Position numbers and translations under genes: made by a program
Notes under the pieces: model-generated
What the model saw: the letters and a program-made list of their open reading frames with translations, nothing else
Databases searched by the model: none
What the model was told of the DNA's origin: nothing
Source of the DNA: Paracoccaceae bacterium
GTDB lineage: Bacteria > Pseudomonadota > Alphaproteobacteria > Rhodobacterales > Rhodobacteraceae
Direction of reading: 5' to 3'
Assembly (NCBI GenBank): GCA_016937725.1
Contig: JAFGVZ010000163.1
Span: forward strand, 1-9,033
DNA: 9,033 bases
In this document: piece by piece, positions 1-5,697 of the stretch
Layout of the letters: every line of letters begins with the position of its first letter
Numbering within the stretch: the first letter of the stretch is position 1

Positions 1-468
1 GCGCAGCACGTCGATATCGACCCGCAAACCGAAAGCCAGGATGATCCCGGTTATCACGATCATGAACACAACAATCGCTGTCAGAGTGTTGAGGATAAGG
101 CGGCCGAGTATGGCATCTATGAACGTGACGGACGCATAACTCAATAGCGGGCGCGAGTATCGGATTGACTGTCCGACCTTCATGCTAAGGTCGGCATACA
201 TCAAAAATGGCAGAACGCCGGTGGCATAGAATAGCGCGAAATTGACCCCCAAGGGCGGGTTTCTGAAGGCGATGGAAAAAATAATGGACAGCATCGCGAC
301 TGCCGCGACAGGCTCCGCAATAGCCCAGACGTAACCACCAGGCGACCGACCAAATGTCGTTGCCATTTCACGCAGCATCAGTGCGAAGACCGACCGTAGG
401 AAGGTGACGCCAAAAAGACGTTCATACCATGGCGATTTGCCCGCATGTTGCTTGGATGTAGATTCCAT
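1..468 (-). CDS. kpsM: Capsule polysaccharide export ABC permease, KpsM/BexB/CtrC-like (3' end cut by window edge)
   Basis: This reading frame is open from the ATG at 468 to the window edge, giving the first 156 residues of a protein that is usually about 260-270 long. It is the inner-membrane ABC-2 permease that, with the KpsT ATPase, moves capsule or exopolysaccharide out of the cytoplasm. The amphipathic segment LREMATTFGRSPGGYVWAI (about residues 32-50) is the family hallmark just before the first membrane helix. Hydrophobic segments lie near residues 46-67, 77-95 and 128-147. The start has only a weak purine run (GGGG) close upstream, but an in-frame TAG further upstream and the family-like N-terminus support it. 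It is divergent from kpsE and kpsT, whereas permease and ATPase genes of this family are often adjacent on one strand. Its composition looks low in G+C: line 61-120 has 29 G+C of 60. Confidence 0.9.
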   Translation of the reverse strand, partial: MESTSKQHAGKSPWYERLFGVTFLRSVFALMLREMATTFGRSPGGYVWAIAEPVAAVAMLSIIFSIAFRNPPLGVNFALFYATGVLPFLMYADLSMKVGQSIRYSRPLLSYASVTFIDAILGRLILNTLTAIVVFMIVITGIILAFGLRVDIDVLR

Positions 469-488
469 GCCCCGAACAATCAGTGTTT

Positions 489-527
489 GCCGCCCCTACG
501 ATCACCCGGAAAACGATCAGGGGCGGC
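489..527. promoter_or_regulatory. Inverted repeat between divergent kpsM and kpsE
   Basis: Perfect 9-bp arms GCCGCCCCT (489-497) and AGGGGCGGC (519-527) enclose two direct copies of ACGATC (498-503 and 513-518). The internal GATC boxes (500-503 and 515-518) can pair with each other, extending the hairpin past a 2-base bulge. The element sits in the only shared upstream region of the two divergent capsule transcripts. It could be an operator for a dimeric regulator or a hairpin in the kpsM or kpsE leader. No U-tract follows on either strand, so an intrinsic terminator is unlikely. The symmetry is seen directly; the function is inferred. Confidence 0.45.
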
Positions 528-552
528 GCGAGGCATCGTTACCACACTACAC

Positions 553-581
553 TTGCACTGTCATGCGCTTGGGTGCAATAC
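553..581 (+). promoter_or_regulatory. Possible sigma-70-like promoter for kpsE-kpsT
   Basis: TTGCAC at 553-558 resembles a -35 box (TTGACA). A 17-base spacer is followed by CAATAC at 576-581, a poor -10 match. Transcription would begin near 588, about 30 bases before the kpsE ATG. The spacing is right but the -10 element is weak, so this is only a candidate. No equally good candidate was seen for kpsM on the other strand. Confidence 0.22.
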
Positions 582-618
582 ACATCCATGCCTTTAGGCC
601 TTAGGTGAGAGCGCAGTC

Positions 619-1830
619 ATGTCCAGTCCCACCCCAGCGGTAGCGCCATCCGCAGCCAAACCGGCCGTCGCAGATGCCAAGCCGCCTGCGGCAAAAGGAT
701 TACCGCAAGCTGTCACGCCGACGACTATGAAAAAACGTCATTTCAGCATCATGGGCAGTTTCGTGCTTGCCGTGATCATTCCGGTCTTGATTGCGGGCAG
801 CTATCTTTTCGCCGTCGCAAAGGATCAATACAGTTCGACCATCGGTTTTGCCGTGCGATCCGAAAACATCAGTTCGGCCCTTGGGCTACTTGGGGGCTTG
901 GCCAGCCTGTCGGGGGCCAGTTCGTCCGATACAGACATTCTGTATGAATTCATTCAAAGCCAAGAACTTGTGGAAAATGTCGATGCGCGGCTGAACCTGC
1001 GCGAGATATATTCCAAGCCAGATTTTGACCCTGTCTTCACGATTGACCCGGACACTTCGATCGAGGGCTTGGTAAAATATTGGCAGCGGATGGTCCGAAT
1101 CTTTTATGATAGTGGGACAGGCTTGATTGAGTTGCGTGTGCACGCTTTCGACGCTGACGATGCTTTCAATATCGCCAACGCCATTTCCGACGAATCCGGC
1201 CGCATGATAAACGAGCTTTCGGCTGCCGCGCGGGCTGATGCAACCCGCTACGCGCGCGAAGAACTGGATCATTCGGTGGCGCGGCTGACCGAGGCGCGGG
1301 TCGCCTTGACCCAGTTTCGATCACGCACCCAGATCGTTGATCCCTTGGCAGATGTTCAGGGCCAGATGGGGCTTTTGAACAGCCTGCAACAACAGCAGGC
1401 AGAAGCGATGATCGAACTGAACCTGACGCGCGACACTGCGCGGGCAGATGACCCACGCATTTCACAAGGGGAACGCCGCGTCGCGGTGATCGAGAACATG
1501 ATCGTGGAAGAGCGGCGCAAGCTTGGCGTCGGTTCTGGTGGCGGTGAAAACGGCATGGATATGTCCACGCTTGTCGGCGAATTTGAACGGCTCTCGGTGG
1601 ATTTGGAATTTGCAGAGCAGGCCTATCTTGCGGCCTTGACTGCTTTCGAAAACGCCCAAGCTGAAGCGCAACGCACCAGTCGTTACCTTGCCGCCTATTC
1701 GGGGCCGACACAGCCACAAGAAGCGCAATATCCGCGCCGTGTCCTGCTGACAGGGATGGTCTTCGCCTTCAGCGTGATGATTTGGTCAATCGGCTTGCTG
1801 GTGTATTACAGCATTCGGGATCGACACTAG
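619..1830 (+). CDS. kpsE: Capsule polysaccharide export inner-membrane coupling protein, KpsE/BexC/CtrB-like
   Basis: This 403-residue protein has the layout of the polysaccharide co-polymerase family that links the KpsMT transporter to the outer-membrane channel. Residues 1-35 are an Ala/Pro-rich cytoplasmic tail. A first membrane helix lies at about 44-67, and a long periplasmic domain follows with heptad-like helical stretches near 200-300 and 318-355. A conserved-type motif (QYPRR, 370-374) precedes a second membrane helix at about 374-397 and a short basic tail. The start at 619 has GAGAG seven bases upstream. The alternative ATG at 727 (MKKRHF) lacks a ribosome site, though it would still keep both helices. 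kpsT follows after 80 bases, so the two are probably co-transcribed. The outer-membrane partner is not in this window. The family call is firm; the exact polysaccharide is unknown. Confidence 0.9.
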   Translation: MSSPTPAVAPSAAKPAVADAKPPAAKGLPQAVTPTTMKKRHFSIMGSFVLAVIIPVLIAGSYLFAVAKDQYSSTIGFAVRSENISSALGLLGGLASLSGASSSDTDILYEFIQSQELVENVDARLNLREIYSKPDFDPVFTIDPDTSIEGLVKYWQRMVRIFYDSGTGLIELRVHAFDADDAFNIANAISDESGRMINELSAAARADATRYAREELDHSVARLTEARVALTQFRSRTQIVDPLADVQGQMGLLNSLQQQQAEAMIELNLTRDTARADDPRISQGERRVAVIENMIVEERRKLGVGSGGGENGMDMSTLVGEFERLSVDLEFAEQAYLAALTAFENAQAEAQRTSRYLAAYSGPTQPQEAQYPRRVLLTGMVFAFSVMIWSIGLLVYYSIRDRH

Positions 1831-1910
1831 ACCATGGACGTGGCTTGGGCGCCCGATATAGACCACAGGGATGGTCGGCATGGCAATCTGTCTTAAGCGC
1901 GGTAAGTTGC

Positions 1911-2588
1911 ATGATTGAACTTCGCAATCTGCGCAAGCTCTTTTCGGTGAACGGTCGGGTCAAGATCGTCGCGCGCAACATCAATTTTACCTTTCCGACC
2001 GGTGAAAGCGTGGGCCTACTGGGCAGGAACGGCGCGGGCAAATCCACACTGTTATCTATGATTGCCGGGACGATTGCCCCAGATGGTGGCGAGATCATCT
2101 CGACAGGGCGAGTGTCTTGGCCCGTTGGGTTCGCGGGCAGCTTCCATCCTGACATGACAGGCGCGCAAAACACCAAATTCGTGGCGCGCATCTATGGCGT
2201 CGACACCGATGAAGCCGTCGAATTTGTGCGCGAGTTTGCTGGCTTGGGGCAGCATTTCCATTTGCCAACACGGACATACTCATCCGGTATGAAATCGCGC
2301 CTTGCCTTTGGCATTTCCATGGCCATCCCGTTCGACACCTACCTTATCGACGAAGTAACCGCCGTGGGGGATGCCGCTTTTTCCGCGAAAAGCAGTGCAA
2401 TCCTCAAAGACAGGCTGACAACCTCTGGCGCGATTATCGTGTCGCATGCGATGCCTCTTCTCAAGAACCTTTGCACATCGGGTGTGGTCCTTGAAGACGG
2501 ACGCGTGTTCTATTACCCGCGGATCGAACGCGCGATCGAGCATCATGAACATATCATGAGCGGGTCACTTCCGCCCTGGATGCGCTGA
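1911..2588 (+). CDS. kpsT: Capsule polysaccharide export ABC ATPase, KpsT/BexA/CtrD-like
   Basis: This 225-residue nucleotide-binding protein energises the KpsM permease for capsule or exopolysaccharide export. Walker A is GRNGAGKST (38-46), the ABC signature is SSGMK (124-128), Walker B with the catalytic Glu is YLIDEV (144-149) and the switch His is H179. The segments MTGAQN and DEVTAVGDAAF are typical of the KpsT subfamily of polysaccharide exporters rather than of importers. The frame is open upstream to 1782, but those 43 extra residues overlap the end of kpsE and look like noise. The ATG at 1911 gives the family N-terminus MIELRNL and has a weak GGTAAG upstream. It is downstream of kpsE and convergent with modC, 47 bases away. 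Confidence 0.95.
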   Translation: MIELRNLRKLFSVNGRVKIVARNINFTFPTGESVGLLGRNGAGKSTLLSMIAGTIAPDGGEIISTGRVSWPVGFAGSFHPDMTGAQNTKFVARIYGVDTDEAVEFVREFAGLGQHFHLPTRTYSSGMKSRLAFGISMAIPFDTYLIDEVTAVGDAAFSAKSSAILKDRLTTSGAIIVSHAMPLLKNLCTSGVVLEDGRVFYYPRIERAIEHHEHIMSGSLPPWMR

Positions 2589-2597
2589 ACCGGTTCA
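2586..2597. repeat. 12-bp perfect palindrome at the kpsT/modC convergent junction
   Basis: TGAACCGGTTCA is its own reverse complement and includes the kpsT stop codon. Allowing one unpaired A at 2598, CGC (2583-2585) and GCG (2599-2601) extend the symmetry. A TTTTT run lies about 10 bases away on the minus strand (around 2603-2607), but it comes before rather than after the palindrome for modC transcription. An ordinary intrinsic terminator is therefore not clear. It may help end transcription between the convergent genes or be a protein site. It could also be chance. Confidence 0.3.
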
Positions 2598-2635
2598 AGC
2601 GTAAAAATCGGCTGCGAGTTGGGCAAATGCCACGG

Positions 2636-3721
2636 TCACGCGTTGCCACCTATATCGAGTCCGGCCACAGAGACGGTTTTGACCACCGCATGAACCATGG
2701 TGCCCTTTTGTAGCTCCATGGCGACGGCAGATCGTCGCGTGATCCGGGCCAGCACGCGGCCCGCGACCGTATCCAAGGCCACGATAGCGCCGGGACCATC
2801 GCCAGAGCGAAGCTCGGCAATAGTCTTAGGCAAGATGTTGAGCGCAGACAGGCCTTCGGGCCGGGCGCGCGACAGAATCACGTCATGCGCGGCAATGCGT
2901 ATTCGCAAAATCGTATCCGGCTTGGCTGTGACTTTGGGCAAAAACAGCGGCAAGCCACCCGCATTCAATTCGGTCAGGCCGTCATCTTGGTGACGCAGCA
3001 CGCGGGCGGTCAACACCGCACCAATGTCGCGCGCCCCACCCGGCCGCACATTCGGGTCGCCCAATATCTCTGCCGCCGCACCATGAGCAATGACGCGCCC
3101 GCCATCGAGCGCGACCACGGTTGTCGCCAGCCGCGCCACTTCAGAGGCGGCGTGGCTGACATACAGGATCGGAACCGACACCTCATCGCGCAAGCGCTCG
3201 AAATAGGGCAAGATTTCCGCCTTGCGCGCAGCGTCCAATGCGGCAAGCGGTTCATCGGCCAAAATAAGCCGAGGCGCGGACAACAGCGCCCGCCCGATGG
3301 CCACACGTTGCTTTTCGCCCCCCGACAATGCGGCGGGGCGGCGTTCCAGAAGCGGGCCGATGCCAAGCATCTCGACCACCTTTGAAAAACTTTCGCGGGG
3401 GACTTCTTTCGGGGCAAACCACGCGCCATAGGCTAGGTTTTGGCGCACGCTCAGATGCGGGAACAAACGCCCCTCTTGGAACACATAGCCAAGGCGGCGT
3501 TTGTGTGGGCGTAATTGCACCCCCTGCTTGGTATCCAGCAAAACCCAATCATCTACCGCAATGCGGCCTTCGTCAGGCTTTAGCAACCCTGCCACTGCGT
3601 TGACGATGGTTGTCTTCCCAGACCCGGAGCGCCCGAATAAAACGGTAATACCCGGCGGGGCTTTAAACGTGGCATCCAGTGTAAAGCCTTGGAACACATG
3701 TTTGACAGACACCTCCAGCAT
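2636..3721 (-). CDS. modC: Molybdate ABC transporter ATP-binding protein ModC
   Basis: This 361-residue cytoplasmic ATPase drives molybdate import through ModB. The nucleotide-binding domain (about 1-235) carries Walker A GRSGSGKTT (30-38), Q-loop Q82 in YVFQEGRLFPHL, signature LSGGEKQ (132-138), Walker B LILADEP (152-158) and switch His H190. The pairing VFQEGRLFPHLSVRQNL is characteristic of ModC. A C-terminal TOBE/Mop domain (about 290-355, with SALNILP and TRRSA) is the part that binds oxyanion in this family and can give feedback control. The length is normal. The start ATG shares one base with the modB stop (TGATG), implying translational coupling. It is the last gene of the leftward mod set and meets kpsT head to head. 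Confidence 0.96.
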   Translation of the reverse strand: MLEVSVKHVFQGFTLDATFKAPPGITVLFGRSGSGKTTIVNAVAGLLKPDEGRIAVDDWVLLDTKQGVQLRPHKRRLGYVFQEGRLFPHLSVRQNLAYGAWFAPKEVPRESFSKVVEMLGIGPLLERRPAALSGGEKQRVAIGRALLSAPRLILADEPLAALDAARKAEILPYFERLRDEVSVPILYVSHAASEVARLATTVVALDGGRVIAHGAAAEILGDPNVRPGGARDIGAVLTARVLRHQDDGLTELNAGGLPLFLPKVTAKPDTILRIRIAAHDVILSRARPEGLSALNILPKTIAELRSGDGPGAIVALDTVAGRVLARITRRSAVAMELQKGTMVHAVVKTVSVAGLDIGGNA

Positions 3722-4416
3722 CAGGCGCCCCCAACCCGGTGCGCGACGCGACGCGCCAAGACCTCTGACAGCAGCAGCGCGGCCATGGCCACGATGACAG
3801 ACACAATGACCAGCCGCATGGCCGAATCTTCGCCCCCCGGCACTTGCAAGAACGCGTAAATCGCAGAGGGAATAGTGCGCGTCTGGCCGGGTATGTTCGA
3901 CACGAAGGTGATTGTCGCTCCGAATTCACCCATGGCCTTGGCGAAGGCAAGAATCGTGCCTGCAATGATCCCCGGCAACGCCATCGGCAGCGTCACGGTC
4001 AGAAACACCCACACAGGCGACGCCCCCAGCGTGGCGCTGGCTTGTTCCAGTTTCGGGTCGACCGCTTCGATGGATAGGCGGATGGCGCGCACCATCAGCG
4101 GAAAGGCCATGACCGCCGCCGCCACGGCAGCCTCTGTCCAGCGAAAGGCAAGGACAATGCCCCAATCTGCCAGAACGCCGCCGATTGGGCCTTGGGTGCC
4201 GAAAGTCAGCAGCAGCACGTAGCCCGTAACCACGGGCGGCAGGATCAGCGGCAAATGCACGATGCCGTTCAGCACTTGCTTGCCGGGAAAACGCCAACGC
4301 GCCAACGCGTAGGCCACCAATATGCCCAGTGGCAAGCTGACCAGCGTGGCCCAGAAGGACACGCGCAGCGACAGCGCCACTGCCCGCCATTCTGCCGGGC
4401 CAAGCCAATCCTGCAT
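3721..4416 (-). CDS. modB: Molybdate ABC transporter permease ModB
   Basis: This 231-residue protein is the membrane channel of the molybdate importer, two copies of which should pair with two ModC. About five hydrophobic helices are visible near 12-38, 50-72, 86-108, 146-168 and 200-222. The cytoplasmic EAA-type coupling loop, which docks on ModC, lies near 117-144 (EAVDPKLEQASATLGAS then TLP). The segment AKAMGEFGATITF is a ModB hallmark. Its ATG is three bases after the modA stop and its TGA overlaps the modC ATG, so the three genes are tightly packed. No frameshift or missing motif was seen. Confidence 0.96.
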   Translation of the reverse strand: MQDWLGPAEWRAVALSLRVSFWATLVSLPLGILVAYALARWRFPGKQVLNGIVHLPLILPPVVTGYVLLLTFGTQGPIGGVLADWGIVLAFRWTEAAVAAAVMAFPLMVRAIRLSIEAVDPKLEQASATLGASPVWVFLTVTLPMALPGIIAGTILAFAKAMGEFGATITFVSNIPGQTRTIPSAIYAFLQVPGGEDSAMRLVIVSVIVAMAALLLSEVLARRVAHRVGGA

Positions 4417-4419
4417 TCG

Positions 4420-5127
4420 CTAGTCCACCAAAACCACGAACCCCTGCCGCTCGAATGCGACGCGGGCATCCGGGCCGCGCAAGTAATCAAGGAACGCGGT
4501 TTCCGCCGCGGTGTCACGATTCGCAAGATCTGCCGCCGGGTAGACGATGGGCGGGTGTGTCTGGGCAGGAAAGGTGCCGATCACGGTTACATCTGCGGAT
4601 GCGGCGGCGTCGGTCGCATAGACAATGCCCAAGGGCGCTTCGCCGGTTGCCACGAAGGCCAGTGCCGCGCGCACGTTGTCGGCTTGTGCGACCTGCGCCT
4701 CGATTGAGGACCATAGGCCAAGCGAGTCCAGCGCCGCTTTGCCGTAAACACCTGCTGGCACGGAATCGACCAAGGCCATGGCAAGCCGTCCGTCTGCCAA
4801 CAGACCCGCAAGATCCAGATCGGGACCGATCTGCACGGGGAGGGCCGCGGCATCGCTGGCAATCAGCACTAGCCTATTGGCCAACAAATCAAAACGCGTT
4901 TCAAGTTCCAGCAACCCGTCCGCTTCCAGCACATCCATCCAGTCGGGGCTGGCCGAGATGAAAATATCCGCCGGGGCACCTTGCTGGATCTGGCGCGCCA
5001 AGGCCGATGACCCCGCCAGCGACACGACCAAGTCATGCCCCGTGGCAGCCTCAAAACCCGTTTCAATCTCTGCCAAGGCATTTGCCATACTGGCCGCTGC
5101 GAAGACCACGACCTCTTCCGCGCGCAC
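4420..5127 (-). CDS. modA: Molybdate-binding periplasmic protein ModA (mature domain; its signal peptide frame is interrupted upstream)
   Basis: ModA captures molybdate or tungstate in the periplasm and delivers it to ModBC. The uninterrupted frame can start only at a GTG at 5127 and gives 235 residues. It has the family ligand motifs AAASM (11-15), AGSSALARQ (38-46), VPAGVYG (123-129), NVRAAL (151-156) and GIVYATDA (167-174). GTG 5127 is unlikely to be the natural start: it has no ribosome site, and starting there removes the export signal. Reading on in the same frame, an ATG at 5190 would give a signal peptide ending VRA before EEVVVF, but codon 7 is TAA (5170-5172). Full length would be 256 residues, normal for ModA. 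As written the gene is either disrupted, producing an unexported protein at best, or there is a base error. The downstream stop is three bases before modB. Confidence 0.85.
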   Translation of the reverse strand: MRAEEVVVFAAASMANALAEIETGFEAATGHDLVVSLAGSSALARQIQQGAPADIFISASPDWMDVLEADGLLELETRFDLLANRLVLIASDAAALPVQIGPDLDLAGLLADGRLAMALVDSVPAGVYGKAALDSLGLWSSIEAQVAQADNVRAALAFVATGEAPLGIVYATDAAASADVTVIGTFPAQTHPPIVYPAADLANRDTAAETAFLDYLRGPDARVAFERQGFVVLVD

Positions 5128-5190
5128 GGGAACCGCAAGCGCTGCGGCGAAAGATACTGCAAGAAGGGATTAGCTTAGTTTAATGCGCAT
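5128..5190 (-). other. modA signal-peptide segment broken by an in-frame TAA
   Basis: From the ATG at 5190 the frame reads MRIKLS, then TAA at 5172-5170, then SLLAVSFAAALAVP, and enters the ModA frame before the GTG at 5127. Without the stop this is a textbook signal peptide: a basic n-region, an Ala/Leu-rich h-region and a VRA cleavage site. One base change (for example AAA to TAA) accounts for it. The reading frame is otherwise continuous for 21 codons and joins the mature domain exactly, so a frameshift is not needed. Confidence 0.8.
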
Positions 5191-5200
5191 TCTGAAAATG

Positions 5201-5208
5201 CCCCCTCC
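5201..5208 (-). promoter_or_regulatory. Shine-Dalgarno for the ATG at 5190 (modA)
   Basis: On the minus strand GGAGGGGG lies 10-13 bases before the ATG at 5190. It is the strongest ribosome site near modA. It shows that the authentic start is 5190 and not the GTG at 5127, which has none. Confidence 0.7.
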
Positions 5209-5213
5209 GAAAG

Positions 5214-5235
5214 GATATGTTCAGTCAAACATATC
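5214..5235. promoter_or_regulatory. Candidate Mo-box (ModE operator) in front of modABC
   Basis: GATATGTT (5214-5221) and AACATATC (5228-5235) are perfect 8-bp inverted arms separated by CAGTCA. Two AT-rich half-sites with a roughly 6-base spacer and a flanking CG is the general layout of ModE boxes, which ModE occupies as a dimer when molybdate is plentiful. The site lies between the modE stop and the modA start, ending 24 bases before the ATG, where a bound repressor would block the promoter. The symmetry is seen directly. The assignment to ModE is inferred from position, the adjacent modE gene and the family's known sites. Confidence 0.7.
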
Positions 5236-5258
5236 GCAAAGCTGACATCGCTATTCAA
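5228..5258 (-). promoter_or_regulatory. Possible modA promoter overlapping the Mo-box
   Basis: On the minus strand TTGAAT (5258-5253) could be a -35 box. TATGTT (5233-5228), inside the first operator arm, could be a -10 box. The 19-base spacer is longer than ideal and neither box is a full match. If right, a protein on the inverted repeat would cover the -10 element and the start site. Confidence 0.25.
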
Positions 5259-5261
5259 GCG

Positions 5262-5639
5262 TTATTTTCGACTGGAAACATCGGAACGCAGCGACAGCAA
5301 CCCCTCGATCTGGGCGGCACCGGCTTGGGCTACAATGGTTTCAAGCTTGCGGTAATGGGACAGCACGGCCTCGCCCGTCTCGGTCAAATAGGCACCCCCG
5401 CCCTTGGCACCGCCCCGCGCGGATTCCACCAAAGGGGCCTGAAAGGCGGCGTTCATCTCTTCCACCAGCAACCAAGCGCGCTTGTAACTCATGGCCATGC
5501 TGCGCCCTGCGGCCGAAATGGATCCGGTGTCACGAATGCGCTCTAGCAAATCCGCCTTGCCCGGCCCAAGCATAGCGTCATCCCCAAAGACAATCCTGAT
5601 CCGCAGGCTGGGGTCGGTTTTGCCGGTGCCATCAATCAT
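5262..5639 (-). CDS. modE: Single-domain ModE-type transcriptional regulator (LysR-like winged helix)
   Basis: This 125-residue protein matches only the N-terminal DNA-binding half of ModE, the molybdate-responsive regulator. The stretch GSISAAGRSMAMSYKRAW (39-56) is the ModE helix-turn-helix. The helix LLVEEMN follows, then a wing rich in Gly (RGGAKGGGAYLT, 75-86). Residues 88-125 are a helical tail. The two C-terminal Mop domains that bind molybdate in E. coli ModE (about 260 residues in all) are absent, and there is no sign of a truncation: the frame ends in a clean TAA. The ATG at 5639 is chosen because GGGGA lies six bases upstream; a TTG three bases earlier (5642) is less likely. It lies 48 bases after atp12 and 71 bases before modA, with the Mo-box candidate between. 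It probably represses modABC when molybdate is sufficient. The symbol rests on the domain and its neighbours. Confidence 0.88.
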   Translation of the reverse strand: MIDGTGKTDPSLRIRIVFGDDAMLGPGKADLLERIRDTGSISAAGRSMAMSYKRAWLLVEEMNAAFQAPLVESARGGAKGGGAYLTETGEAVLSHYRKLETIVAQAGAAQIEGLLSLRSDVSSRK

Positions 5640-5646
5640 CAATCAT
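5630..5646 (-). repeat. Tandem ATGATTG repeat at the modE start, with a five-codon overlapping mini-ORF
   Basis: On the minus strand two copies of ATGATTG (5646-5640 and 5639-5633) are followed by a third ATG (5632-5630). The modE start is the middle ATG. The upstream ATG opens ATG ATT GAT GAT TGA, whose stop lies inside the start of modE. The GGGG of the ribosome site directly precedes the first copy. This could tune initiation or be a chance duplication. Confidence 0.35.
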
Positions 5647-5681
5647 CCCCGCATGCCGAAGCAAATCGCCCCTGACCGACC

Positions 5682-5697
5682 GCGCGGCTATCCGCGC
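5682..5697. other. Short GC hairpin over the atp12 stop codon
   Basis: GCGCGG (5682-5687) and CCGCGC (5692-5697) form a perfect 6-bp stem with a 4-base loop that includes the atp12 TAG. No T-run follows on the minus strand, so it is not a standard terminator. It could reduce read-through into modE or protect the 3' end of an upstream message. Confidence 0.25.

Noticed and set aside
404..604. 66-codon plus-strand ORF across the kpsM start and the divergent intergenic region
   Set aside because: It overlaps the 5' end of kpsM in antisense and the regulatory region, has no family resemblance, and its composition is unlike a structured protein.
1166..1717. 183-codon minus-strand ORF inside kpsE
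   Set aside because: Antisense shadow of a clear KpsE frame; Arg/Pro-rich with no domain.
1847..1854. GGGCGCCC palindrome between kpsE and kpsT
   Set aside because: Only 8 bp, not extended by its flanks and common in G+C-rich DNA.
1782..1910. N-terminal extension of KpsT from an ATG at 1782
   Set aside because: It overlaps the end of kpsE and has no similarity to the family; the ATG at 1911 gives the typical KpsT N-terminus.
2885..3385. 166-codon plus-strand ORF inside modC
   Set aside because: Antisense to ModC, whose motifs are intact; no domain recognised.
5128..5190. A frameshift rather than a nonsense change at the modA start
   Set aside because: The frame from ATG 5190 matches the mature ModA frame exactly (21 codons to the GTG at 5127), so no insertion or deletion is needed.
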